Part shown: positions 1-11,876 of the stretch, in pieces
Numbering within the stretch: the stretch's first letter is position 1
Layout: each line of letters opens with the position of its first letter
Assembly (NCBI GenBank): GCA_025093555.1
Contig: JAIWNF010000009.1
Span: 62,001 to 126,000, forward strand
Direction of reading: 5' to 3'
Source: Circinella umbellata
Lineage: Eukaryota > Mucoromycota > Mucoromycetes > Mucorales > Lichtheimiaceae
DNA length: 64,000 nt
The notes under the pieces: model-generated
What the model was told of the DNA's origin: nothing
Databases searched by the model: none
What the model saw: the letters and a program-made list of their open reading frames with translations, nothing else
Translations under genes and position numbers: made by a program

Positions 1-231
1 AAACCTGATCATCAAGTACGTATCTGCCCCTCTCACCTTCGCAACTTTCGTACATGCTGGACTTGTGGTAAAGTTGGTCATATATCTGTCAACTGCAATG
101 ATGAACGAGAACATCTTCCGGGAAACAAAGGAAATCATGGATCAAAACGTCGCAGTATTCGAAACAGTAATACGGACCTTTCTACTCTAGCAACAAGCGC
201 AACCAAAACACAGTACCACTGGAAACGCTAA
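1..231 (+). pseudogene. Zinc-knuckle (CCHC) protein 3' end, probably gag-like, partial
   Basis: Frame 1 is open from the window edge to TAA at 229-231 (76 residues). It contains CWTCGKVGHISVNC, a C-x2-C-x4-H-x4-C zinc knuckle, followed by a basic tail rich in Lys, Arg and Asn. Such knuckles bind single-stranded nucleic acid and are typical of retroelement Gag proteins, but they also occur in cellular RNA-binding proteins. The start lies outside the window. Because the next 700 bases hold an interrupted frame and a palindromic repeat, I read it as the tail of a mobile element. A cellular CCHC protein cannot be excluded. Confidence 0.5.
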
Positions 232-324
232 TAACACTATCGAAAAATGAATGTCGATTTGCAAATGACGACACCAAATCGGGACTGCAAATTGGAGCGT
301 CGCTATTTAAGCCCTTCCACTTAA

Positions 325-981
325 AAAAAGCGCGTATCTCTTTTCCCCCCTTGCGCGCACAGCACATTGCTTACTTTATTAGAAGACGAAGCCTATATCA
401 ATAAATGCTTTACAAATTATCTTATAGAAACAAAAGTTCTTGATCGGAAATACGAAAACGCAGTAAAGCATATACTTGATCTCGGGTTTTAGCCAGATGA
501 AGTAGAAATGGATTTGGAAAAGCTTGGTGCAAAGTACAAATCTCTTGTGAACGATATGAAAGATGAGCACTCGGCAACATATTCAGAAGATGAGAACCAA
601 AAAGTCAGTAATATTATTGAGCATATGGAGTTCCTTTGTACAGCTGCACCAATAAAAAAGCTTTTGAAAGAAAAGAAGTGGCAAGCAGAGTACCAACGAA
701 CCCTTGAGAATAATGTTCTTGATCCTAGTGAAGAAGAGCAAAAGAAAGAGAAGAAAAAGACTTCTGAAAAGAAATTCGATAAACTACCCACATCAGAAAA
801 GTTTGCTCACCTTGCTGAATACTATGGTGATGATGGAGTTCTGGACCTGCGGAAAGCTAATATTCCCAAACGATTTTATCAACACATGCGCAAGATGAAA
901 GAAGAATTGGGTACACTTAGGGATCCTCACGGTCCGGTTCGGTTCGGTTCCTCGAGAGAACCGTTTCGAACCGACTTTTAG
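325..981 (+). pseudogene. Interrupted ORF of unknown function, probably mobile-element derived
   Basis: Frame 1 is open after TAA at 322-324, reads through 489, meets an in-frame TAG at 490-492, and then stays open from ATG 508 to TAG 979-981. The two halves read as one charged, helical protein: Leu/Glu-rich before the stop and Lys/Glu-rich after it, with the stretch EEEQKKEKKKTSEKK in the middle. The last ~19 codons are translated from the GGTTC palindrome and are unlikely to be original coding sequence. I do not recognise the family. A zinc-knuckle frame lies just upstream in the same phase, so both could be pieces of one decayed element. Alternatively ATG 508 starts a short real gene of at most 157 residues. 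Confidence 0.4.
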
Positions 982-1018
982 TAGGAACCTAACCGAACCG
1001 AACCGACAAGAACCGTGA
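927..1018. repeat. Inverted repeat built of GGTTC/GAACC units
   Basis: The left arm (927-951) carries CACGG followed by repeated CGGTT units and GGTTCC. The right arm (982-1018) carries GGAACC, repeated AACCG units and ACCGTG. The arms can pair around a ~30-base centre that itself contains AACCG-type copies. It is strikingly GC-rich against the AT-rich surroundings. It truncates the upstream ORF, consistent with a transposon terminus or a palindromic insertion. Confidence 0.6.
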
Positions 1019-2996
1019 AGAACCGACATTATGTGTGTGAAAAATAACAGAAATGTCAAGAGGCAAGTAATTTACTGCACCAAAAGGTTTTACACACATC
1101 CAAAAAGTGTGATAAATAGATAAAAGCCTTTTTTTTAACTGAATTCTGTTTATTATAAAAAAAAGCAAATTACTCTTTTAAATAAAGGATGGAGGTGATG
1201 AACCTCAGTTAGGGTGTTAGTGCATGATTCTATTGAAGCGAAAACATTAAGAGAGACCATTGAATATTTTGGCTGTTACAGTTAGAAATATTTTTTAATT
1301 ACTGTTGTTGGACCTATAATGTAGTCAGCCAAAAAAATAAGTGAATGATAGCAAGAAAGTAAAGTACTGTTAGAACATTCATAAAAATAAATATCCTTAA
1401 AAAAACAGCCGCCATATTATTGCTGTTACAACTATAAAAGTAGTTATTTTTTAAAAAAATGTTCATGTTAATGGACGTTAGAGCATTACTATTGCTGGAC
1501 CTGCAAAAGTAGTCGTTGAAAAGAAAATAATGACTGTGTTAAATAATAATAAAAGAAGTACTACTATTACATCTGTAAAAGCAATTATGCAAGAAAGAAA
1601 AGAAGAAAAAAAAATTAGTTGGGTATCTTCTTTAAGATTTTCTTTCCAGCCTGCCAAAAAAGATCTATCACGTATGTAATGATTATTATAGATTATTTGG
1701 ATTATTACAGTACGTAGCATGCATTCAGTCCTGATGAAAGCAACTTAATAACTTAGATGCATAATAACAACGCGGGTATTTTTCGTTTAATAAAATATTG
1801 TTGACTTTAAAAGTGTTTCAAGATGACTTGTATAATAAATTCTTGCGAAACAACAGTTATACGTACGTAATATTACTATTTTTTATCTCTATTTTAACGC
1901 TATATATATATACTACGTATGTAATGAGCTGGTCAATATAAGGTTCACAGGTAAACTCATATTTTACGAAAATATTTTGATAGTGAGTTAGGAAAAGTAA
2001 GCGAGAACAAAAACTTATAAAGAATTAGGCTGTAGGGAATAGAACTACATAGTAGAGTGTTGGAAATCAAATTGGGGGATGCTTTTGCTCACTTGGAATT
2101 TTATATTTTTGCGCATTTTAACAAATAAATTACCTTACAATGTTCACCTATTTCAGAAAATATATTGTGATACATAGTTATTTCTTGATAATCTTAATAT
2201 TCAATGCCGTTATCAAACATATTTAAGAACATTATCATTATCCATTTTCGAAATAATTTATATACGCAAAAATAAAATTAGGGTTCGCAAAAAATTTAAG
2301 GGAGTACGCAAAAATAATTATCATGCGCAAAACCAGTATTATCTGGTAGCTCATATTTGTTTGAGACCGCCCAATATCAAAGTTATATGGCTCATTTTGG
2401 TCAGCTGACCCATTTTCAGATCGCACAATTTAATTTTTAGCGGGCAAATTTAACTTCCAAGCTGTGTATCTTATTCCTCCTTTTTTTAGGTAAAATGCCT
2501 ACAATACTAGAATATCAGCATTCTTCCTTTAAACTTTTCTACTATATGTGTGCTATTTTATGTAGAAACAGTATATACCATTAATTATCTTTGTCTTGCT
2601 AAAGACTTCATATAACAGCAAGATTATGTTTTTATTGAATTGTTGTGGTATGTGATGCTGAGTCAAAAAAGTGGATCGATGTTGTTGCTATAACAACCTT
2701 AAAACTGCGTTATTATAACTATAATGATTATTTAATCGTGACCAACCTTTATAATAGGAAACAAATAATAACTATTGAATTTTGTCAAGTGAATTTATGA
2801 CACTATCATTGAGACTAGAACATGCGGCGTTACGGCATGGGACCTTGAAAGGATTTTTAAAGGGTTCAAAAGAAGAATGCTAAAAAAGGAAATCTTTTCG
2901 GCAATTCAAAAAAAGACTTTCAGGTTGCTCCTTGTTGCACCATCTTTTTTTTTTATCAACCCTTACTTTTTACTCTTGGACCTTGTAAAAAATAAC
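1019..2996. other. Gene-poor AT-rich spacer with degenerate repeats
   Basis: I see no convincing coding frame. Between 1272 and 1590 several diverged copies of a motif like GYTGTTRYARYTATAAAAGTAGT recur (1272-1330, 1419-1453, 1483-1520, 1556-1590), with looser relatives at 2690-2745. The palindrome TACGTA occurs at 1864. The last ~120 bases (2877-2996) are an open upstream extension of the hydroxylase frame, which I treat as leader sequence. Confidence 0.5.
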
Positions 2997-4325
2997 ATGG
3001 CGACGTTTAGCGCGAGTCAAGTGATGGAGCATCAGAGCACTGACTCTTGCTGGGTAATATACAAAAACAAAGTATATAACGTCACAGACTTTGTCACAGA
3101 TCATCCCGGTGGACGCGACATTATACTCGAGTATGCAGGAACTGACATTACAGACGTGCTTGGCGATGAATCGGTACATACCCATTCTGACGCAGCTTAT
3201 GAACTATTGGACGAATACTATATTGGCGAGCTCGGTAATGAATGTAGTTCAAACACGAGTACACCTGCATTGTCGGTGAATGGCTCATCAGATTTGGATG
3301 ACGACCTCACAGCATCAACTTCCTCTTCTTCTACTTCTTCGTCCTCAACACTCTCCAGTACTATCAACAACTCTTTTAATAATCAAGTATTCTCGCTCAA
3401 AGATAAACAAGGAATGAAAAAGTCAATAGTAGAAAAGCCTGTTGCAAAAGATAATGGTTTTCTCGATCTACGCCAGCCACTTTTCCCACAACTTTGGAAC
3501 GCAACTTGGTCTAAAGATTTTTATCTTGAACAAGTTCACCGACCACGATTTGTCCCTTATTATGTCCCATATTTCAGTCAACCTTGGTTGGATGTACTAT
3601 CACATACCCCTTGGTACATTGTACCCATGATTTGGATTCCATTTGTTTGTTATCAGTTATGGTGTTCTGTTAACAGTTATAACGGATCACCAATGGGTAC
3701 GCTAGAAGGTTTCGCAGGTGGCGTGTTCTTTTGGACCTTACTCGAATATGGTTTGCACCGTTTCATTTTCCACTTCGATGATTGGCTCCCTGATCACCCC
3801 ATCGCACTTTTACTCCATTTTACATTACATGGTATCCATCATCATATGCCGATGGATCGGTAAGTTTTTATCATGGGTGAGAGATAGACAGAAAAGTGAG
3901 AGAAAATCAAGTTGTGGAACCACCTTGTGTTCCTGGGTTTTTTTTACTTTTTGTTCTTAAAAGAAAGGATTTTTTACTACTTTGTACACAAAGAACAAAT
4001 TCTGATCTAGCACATATATAAATGATATAGACTTCGCCTTGTCATGCCTCCTGCATTAGCAGCTCTGATTGGTTTTCCTATCATTCGTTCTATGCACATA
4101 CTCTTTAGTACATCAATGGCTCATGCAATGGTAGCTGGAGCGTATTTTGGATATATCTGTTACGATTGCATACATTATTATTTGCACCATGCACAAGTTA
4201 TTCGTATTCATTTCGGAGAAATGAAACGATATCATTTGGCTCATCATTACAAGGACTTTGAAGGAGGTTATGGAATTACTTCAAAATTGTGGGATATTGT
4301 TTTTGGTACAACCTTAAAAACATAA
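2997..4325 (+). CDS. SCS7: Fatty acid 2-hydroxylase with N-terminal cytochrome b5 domain (SCS7/FAH1 family)
   Basis: Exons are 2997-3859 and 4031-4325, with one 171-nt intron inside the MDRLRLVMPP motif. The product is an ER di-iron hydroxylase that adds a 2-hydroxyl to the very-long acyl chain of ceramides. Residues ~5-80 form a cytochrome b5 domain with the HPGG heme motif. A Ser-rich linker (~90-125) follows, then the membrane hydroxylase domain with histidine clusters HRFIFH, LHGIHHH, YYLHH and HLAHHY for the two irons. I chose ATG 2997 because MATFSASQV begins right at the b5 domain. An in-frame ATG at 2877 would add 40 hydrophobic/basic residues, which is unusual for the family. The length (385 aa) fits the family. 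Confidence in identity is high; only the start is uncertain. Confidence 0.95.
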
Positions 4326-6926
4326 TCAGTTTATATTATTTTAAAAGAAACTTGTTTATCCTTCTGCCAGTTCATCCATTTGTCTTTTCCCAGCACACGG
4401 ATACTCTTTTTTCTCTCCTTTACCTTATATCTTTTATTTTGATACTTCTTTTTTATTTCCATTATTTTTCTCTGTCTCCTTCTTCCCTCTTTTTCTTTCG
4501 ATATAATAATATATTGTACAGTTTTGTTTTTTTTTTTTTCATCTATCTATTCTCTAAAATTATGTTTTTCGTGTACCACCTTGTATAGTTTTTTTTCTCA
4601 CCATAATTGCATTTATTATTCTTCTCCCCACTTCTCTTTCGCTCCATTACTTAATACTTCTTTTTTATTGCATTTTAGCTTCCCAACTCTTCTTGTGATA
4701 TCCTTATATATATTTACTCTTTTTTTGGGGGTAATACTTATAAGCTGTGCATAAAGAAAAAAAAATAGTAGTAAACTATACACTTCAAAAAAAATTAGGT
4801 TTGAAGATCAGTTTTTGTATGTGGTCCAACAAGTGAATATAATTCACTCACCTGATGTTTCTTTTGTTCAAATATTCTCTTTGTGTAATGATACGTATTT
4901 ACCTCATGTACTATTTCTCTCCGACCTGCCAAACGTCGAGTTTTTTTATTATAATCTATGACAAAATTAATTTGTGCTAACTACGTACGGTTTAAATCAT
5001 GTAAAAGCTACATATAGTCATTGATTGCTACCTACTTCAAAGTTCAGCGTATAATGAAAAGGCTTCCCATGTACACATCAAAATTATTCGCTATATAAAT
5101 TACGTATACTTTAGCAATTTGTTTTTTTTTATGTTTTTGCTGCCATATTACCATACCATATCCGAGAAAATTGTTATTTATTTAGGTTGCAAGTGATAAA
5201 TAAATTTTGCAGCGAATAGTTTATATCAATTGAACACAATAGCATCAATATCATGTGTCATCGCGACAATAATCGCGTTGTTATTCTGATGTTGAAATTT
5301 TTTTTATTTCATAGTACGTATAGACGTGTACTATAATTCCATAGCAAAAAAAGACATTTGCATTACCATATAATAGAAATAAGATTATTACATTGATATT
5401 TCATAGCAACAAAAAAGTCAATCCTCAAGGTTTAACCCATGGTATATAAATGACATAGAAAAAATAAATAAATTGCTACAGTAGTTTTTTGATAGTCACT
5501 CGGACGATGATGAAAGTACGTAGGTATTTTGACACCTAGCAACTTTGTGTAATGTGGACTATAATACGTCACGTATTTAATTGCATAAATCTTTGCGTAT
5601 CCAACAGAATACAACGTTTTGCACATTAATAATAGTAAAAAGAATACATGAATCTGAGATATACAGTATGTGTTCAAACAAGCCCTCTTTTTATTATCCA
5701 CCATGTACATACACGAACATGCCCATACTATAACAATCACTAAATTTATTCTAATCCATCATTCCATCCTACTTTTATAACAACCTACAGTCTATGTGAG
5801 AAAAGAGGGAAATATTCATTAACAGTACCTAACCTCATCAGTATTGACGAGTGTGTTGAATCGATTCAACATCGTACTCCTCGCATAAATGAACACAGTA
5901 CATGACCAACTATAAAACTAGTATTGATTAAAACTTATTTTTTGCTATCCAGAAAAACCATACTCCAAATTGTATTCATTGCTTTGGTTTGCTAAAATAA
6001 GAAAAATGTATTACCCACAGACTATTGCAGTTCATAGGTATCCCGGCCTCTTCTTTTCGCGGGAGGCATATTTTTTTTTATTCTACATATATAATTAGTG
6101 AAAAAGCAATCAGAGCCATTATATAATAGATTTTTGATCTTACTATATAAACAAACCAGGGAAACTCAGTATGTGTTAATATGCATGAAAATTACAAAGA
6201 AAAAAAAAGGATTTTGCGATCTTGAACTAATAGAAGCTGCGCAAAATGAATATTTCACTGCTGCTTAAAAGGGTTTGAAAGTACTATTTAAAAAGAGTGT
6301 GTGTATAAACATTTTATACAGCGTGCCTTACAAATACCCGGATATATTTAACTAGCATAATGTGTTTACGTAACTTGCAAAAGGTTGTAAATCATGGTAT
6401 ATGAATAATAAAGGAAAGGTAAGGCTTTTATTGGATTACTTCTACGTAGATATAATATATTTATTTTTCTAAAACCCCTTGCTTATAATAGGGGTTTTTA
6501 ACGATGATATAGATCCATACTTTATAGGGTAGCTTAGTAGCAAGATTTTGGATAGTGCTTTACAAACTAACATTTCATGGTTTCATCTAATACTGATTTT
6601 TTGCTATGCTGTTATTTTATAGTTTTAGATCACTGCCTATCATACACAATAAATTTCTTTATCTGGTACTTATAAGTGTTAATCAGTTACAAATAAGTAT
6701 ATTTAATTAATAAAACATATAGATTTTCATTTTTTAAGTGATAATATTCGTGCCTATAGTGGTAGGTAGCAACAATAATAGATTTATAATAGCGTAGCTA
6801 ATTTCCTAAGTCAGTGCGACGGAGTTTATTCTGTCAGTAGCAGCACTCACATTTGAGTGCGGAAGTGGCTATAGCGACAAGCACAAGCAGAAATCAAAGT
6901 CCTTCCTTCTCCCCTAGCACCTTACC
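4326..6926. other. 2.6-kb spacer, pyrimidine-rich at its 5' end
   Basis: 4360-4700 is strongly C/T-rich on the + strand and is probably the 3' UTR/terminator side of the hydroxylase gene. The rest is AT-rich with no supported gene. TACGTA palindromes occur at 4982, 5101, 5315, 5517 and 6443. The final ~150 bases are the RPL26 promoter and leader. Confidence 0.5.
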
Positions 6927-7850
6927 ATGAAGTTCAGTGCTGGTAAGTAGAAGAATGTGGATACCTAATAGGGATTAGAAGAAGGAGGGGAGGGATAGAT
7001 GGTTGCGAATATAGATAAATAGATATGGATGGATTGATGAATAGATCGATGAATGGATGGATGAACGATTACATGCATATTACACGGTGGAATCAAAAAT
7101 AAAAGTTAATGTCTGACATTTTCAATTTTATAAAACGATTAATAGACGTTAGCTCTTCGCGCCGTAAGAGCAGAAAGGCTCACTTCACCGCCTCCTCTAC
7201 TGAGCGTCGCAAGATCATGAGCTCTGCCCTTTCCAAGGAGCTCCGTGAAAAGTACAACGTAAGCAACACAATTCACCAAAATTATTGACATGGAACCGAA
7301 AAATAGAAGTTTAAATTATTTACACATCCTCGATTTTATTTATTACTATTAGACCCGCTCCATCCCTGTTCGCAAGGACGACGAAGTCTTGGTCGTTCGC
7401 GGTAGTTTGAAGGGCCGTGAGGGCAAGGTTGTCCAAGTTTACCGTAAGAAGTGGGTTATCCACATCGACCGTGTTAACCGCGAAAAGGTCAACGGTAATG
7501 TATTTTATTTATATACTCTTAAATATATATTCACAATCACGGACACCAATCAATGATAAAGAAATGAATATATATATGTATGTATGTATGAATAATTGAA
7601 TGCTAACTTAAGATTGTTGAATTGAATTTATATAGGTGCCTCTGTCCCAATTGGCGTCCACCCCTCCAACGTCGTTGTCACCAAGGTTAAGATCGACAAG
7701 AGCCGTCAAGCTATCTTGGACCGCAAGGACCGCTCCAAGAAGACTGAAGCTATGCAACAAGTGAGTATTGTAGTTTAATATGAACATTTTGATATAATAT
7801 GTGTATAAAGGAACTGTTTTTTGCTAATAGTGGTTTATTTTTCATAGTAA
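6927..7850 (+). CDS. RPL26: Large-subunit ribosomal protein uL24 (RPL26)
   Basis: Exons are 6927-6942 (16 nt), 7146-7258, 7353-7494, 7636-7760 and 7848-7850. The joined protein is 127 aa, the same length as yeast L26. It begins [19 protein letters not shown] and carries the KOW-type core [22 protein letters not shown]. It sits near the polypeptide exit tunnel of the 60S subunit. Codon use is markedly C/G-ending compared with its neighbours, as expected for a highly expressed gene. The first intron splits the sixth codon and contains GATGGATGAATG-like repeats. The last intron (7761-7847) has a GCTAAT branch site and a TTTATTTTTCATAG acceptor, so the final exon begins with the stop codon TAA. 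If that intron were retained, the protein would gain five residues. Confidence 0.96.
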
Positions 7851-8502
7851 ATTGTTCAAGGTACCACATTAGTTAAAATTAATGCGATCCTAGTTTAATA
7901 TATTTTGCACTGTTTTTTTCTTAAAACAATTTTATTGTTGATCAAAAAAAGTTTTGTTTTGTTTGTTGTCGAGTATATTCAATTAATGTTGTTATGTGTT
8001 TTGATGAAATGCTATATAATGAGTTGTTATATGGGAAAAGTTGGAGGGGTGTCTAGTGAATAGTTGATAATGTTGCTAAGAAAGTAAATTGAGCAAGTAG
8101 ATTATTACTTAGAGTTGTGTGTTTCTTTCGCTTCAAAATTAATTAATCACTTGTTATAATGTCGAGTGCCTGTGTTAAATTTTATGTTCAAAGGATAAAT
8201 AGTGTCTACCAAACAGATACTAAGTTAATCTAATAGCTTTGTTATCTGTATTCAAATTTTGAAAAAGATATATTATGCAATGTGCATACATGTATAAGAG
8301 AGTATTACTGCTAGAAGATATGAGAAGACATGATAAAAATGTATTCCATATATCCACTCACTCGAGAAGGTCACGTGTAAACATTTTATTTTAGTATGGA
8401 AAGGTACCACCGACCCGTTTCCTATTTTTTTTTAGAAGACAGCCCTCTTCAGGTTCCGGCAGGATTCGTGTTTGAAAAACCAACCTCAATTACATCAATA
8501 AA
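7851..8502. other. AT-rich spacer between RPL26 and the dynein gene
   Basis: This holds the RPL26 3' UTR and the leader of the dynein intermediate chain. No coding frame or repeat stands out. Confidence 0.5.
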
Positions 8503-11476
8503 ATGGATCGACGAAAGGAAGAATTAGAAAAAAAACGTCAAAAACTTGCAGAATTACGGCGCGCTCGAGAAGAACGTCGAGCAGTACTTGAAAGTCAATC
8601 AAATCAAACACAATCATCCGGTTCGGTAATACTTGCAACAAAGACAAAAATGAATTATTGCAACAAATAAAACAACGAACCAACCACATCTTATAAAATA
8701 TAAATGAAATATATCTATAGAGCTCTTCCACTAATAACAAGGATAGAAAGGCCATTGATGATCTTGTCGCCCTTGTCCTAGGAGAACGTCCTTCGACCCC
8801 TTCTGCAGGTGGTACTTCTGACCGTGGTTCAGACACTGGTTCAGAATTTACAGCATCCAGACCAGCATCTAGTAACTTTGGTTATTCCATTCCAGGCACA
8901 CCCGTTAGCGAGTAAAGTGTCATATACATACAGAAAGAAAAAAAAGAAAAAAGATTTGTTATCGGTTTCATTATTTGTTGTACCAAATAATAATTTGTCA
9001 TAAAACGCATATATAGATCAAACGGGAATAGATCGTCGATCGTATCTCAACCCGGTGCACCTGCAACACCTGTATCATCAGCAGCACCTCGTTATGTCGC
9101 AGAACTTAGTGAATTTCAAACAGTCGCTGTTGATATTCCACCTTTGGTAAATACTGATTTGACAATTTATGAAGGAGGAAGAGGCAGAGGGAGAAGACCT
9201 TCTCAATATGTAGCTCTATTGTTCAACTTAACCTTTTACTATTACATTTCTAGGAAAAAGTGGAATATAGTAAAGAAATTCAAACATCCGAAGGATCTTT
9301 TGATACTCCTCAAAAAAGTGAAGAAGAGATTCGTAAAGAAATCATGGATGAGATTGAAATGTTAGAAAAGGAACGAGAAGCCGAATTGGAAGAAGAACGA
9401 AAACGCGCAGAACTTGAAAAAGTGGAAGAATTCCAAGGTAACATCTTGATTTATAGATATATATTAAATTTAATGGTATATTATATATTAAAATATATGA
9501 CTATCGTGTAGCGTTATCGGAAGATGAGAAGAAATTGATTTTAGCATCCCCCGAATTTTTGGAATTTATTGATACCTCATCCAAGTTTGTGGAAAGAGCG
9601 TTGAATGAAACTTATGACTTTATGAAAGATTATACCCTTGGCATTGACGTTGACAGGTATAGACATGGATATTAATATATATATATATATATTCATAGTT
9701 TTCAGTATATCATCTTTGAAGATACAGTAAAAGTCTAAACTACATTCTATTTACAGTGACGAAAATAGCGGCAAGCGAGTCAAATTCGTATGTGATTTCT
9801 GGGATGAAAAGTGGTCTCGAAACCGTTCTGTCACCGATGTCAATTGGTCAACAAAGTATCCAGAGTTACTTGTATCATCTCATAACAAAAATCCTGCCAC
9901 TGTAAATGAACCTGATGGTGTAGCACTCGTATGGAATTTACACTTGCAAGATCGTCCTGAATTTGTTTTCCACTCACAAGTATGTATATATATATATATA
10001 TATATATGGTAGCTGATAAAAAAATTAGATCCAAAATAATTTATAAACATGTATGTTCTTCTAATTTATACATAGTCGGACGTCTTGAGTGTCATGTTTA
10101 GTAAATTCCATCCAAATTATGTTATTGGTGGAACTTATTCTGGACAAATTGTCCTGTGGGATACTCGTGCTAAATCATTACCGGTTTTAAAAACACCTTT
10201 ATCGGCTGGTGGTCATACACATCCCGTCTATTCACTTGAAATGGTTGGCACTCAAAATGCACATAATTTGATTACTGGTAGTACGGATGGTTTTGTTTGC
10301 TCATGGCAATTGGATATGTTGGCACAACCACAGGTAAAATAATCATCCTGAGAGAAAGAGGGGCTGGAAAAAAGAATAAAAATAATATCTGACTTCCTCT
10401 CTTTTTTTTCCCTATAGGATTATCTCGAGTTGCTTCATCCTTCACATAACAAGACAGATGAAGTCTCAGTTACATGTCTTGGATTCCCTGATAATGAAAC
10501 GACAACATTCTGGGTTGGTACTGAAGAAGGAAATGTCTATCAAGCAGGTCGATACGACCAAGCTGGAAGGTAGTAAAAATAAAAAAAAAATTACATATAG
10601 ATATAAAAACAAAGAAATAGGCGATTCAAATATTTACCGTACATATATATATATAATATCACATAAAACAAATAACGGTATATATAGTAAAGCTGGTATC
10701 AATCAAACCGATACATACAAGGGACACTATGGCTCAGTTACAGGTCTTCATTTCCATCCTCTCTATGGTTCTGTTGATTTCTCAGATTTGTTCTTGACCT
10801 GTTCAGTAGATTGGACTGTCAAACTTTGGCGTGCAAAGGTAATACTTGGTTTTTATTTTAGTATGTTAGTCTCAGAATGATTAAAATAACAGTTATTTCT
10901 TTCTTGATTATACATTTTAGTCTGCGTCCAAAACATCTTCTCAACCTACCAATATTACTCCACTTTACTCATTTGAACACGCAGATGATTATGTTTATGA
11001 TGTAAAATGGTCTCCTTCTCATCCTGCTTTGTTTGGTTCTGTCGATGGAAACGGACAATTTGATCTTTGGAACTTGAACGCAGACACAGAGGTTAGAATT
11101 TAGTATGATATTAATATCCAAAGAAGATTGGATACTGAATTATCTTCATCTTTTTAGGAACCATTTGTGAGCACATCTGTAGGATCAGGACGCGCTCTTA
11201 ATAAGTTAGCATGGGATAAGGAAGGCAACAAGACAGCAATAGGCTCTAGTGATGGTCGTGTTTATGTCTATGATATTGGAGAGGTATGTCTAGTTTACTT
11301 AAAGCCAAGTATAAATTACTCTTTTTTAAAACCCACAGCTTTTTGTTCACTAATATTCAATAATCACAATAATAATATTACTTTAGATTGCCAATCCTAA
11401 GCAAGATGACTGGCATTTATTACAAAAGAATGTTTCAGAAATGATTACCAACCAAGAAAATCCTGGCACCAAATAA
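8503..11476 (+). CDS. Cytoplasmic dynein intermediate chain (WD40)
   Basis: There are twelve exons: 8503-8625, 8721-8911, 9017-9146, 9254-9437, 9512-9656, 9757-9979, 10076-10333, 10418-10569, 10688-10838, 10921-11091, 11158-11283 and 11387-11476. All phases agree and the product is 647 aa, normal for the family. It scaffolds the dynein motor: it binds heavy chain, light chains and the dynactin p150 subunit. The N-terminal charged helix ([20 protein letters not shown]) is the family's dynactin-binding coiled coil. After a Ser/Pro-rich linker, KEIQTSE resembles an LC8 light-chain site. A second charged helix precedes a C-terminal WD40 propeller, with blades around [42 protein letters not shown] and [13 protein letters not shown]. 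The exon density suggests an old vertically inherited gene. Confidence 0.95.
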
Positions 11477-11876
11477 GCGTTGTCTTCTTTTGTTTTCTTT
11501 TACCAAAGTATCCCATAATTTAATAACGATGCCCCCTTTATAACTATAACAACTACGCTTCTTCTTTTTTTTACTTTGTTTCCTATTCATTCAATCTTCC
11601 CTGTTAAAAATTCATGTATGAGTTTTTCTTACTTTTTCTTTCTACTATTATCTATGAATATATTATGTCTTGTTTGTTTTGAACTATAGCATGTAAACAA
11701 TATGATTAGATTTGCTTACTTTTGACCATTCTACAAATTATATGTGCGTATAACATTTCATAGATAATACCTATCTTTATGAATTACAAGCTATTAGCTA
11801 TTAGCTATTATGTACGTATAAAACAATCAACAAAAAAAAAGAAAAACAATGTGGAAATTATAAATGAAAACAAGTA
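11477..11876. other. Convergent 3' spacer
   Basis: This holds the 3' UTRs of the dynein gene (+) and the F-box gene (-), with T-rich and AT-rich polyadenylation-like sequence. No gene is seen. Confidence 0.5.

Noticed and set aside
2877..2996. Upstream in-frame ATG giving a 40-residue longer hydroxylase
   Set aside because: The family starts directly at the cytochrome b5 domain; the extra residues are hydrophobic/basic with no conserved feature. A targeting role remains possible but unsupported.
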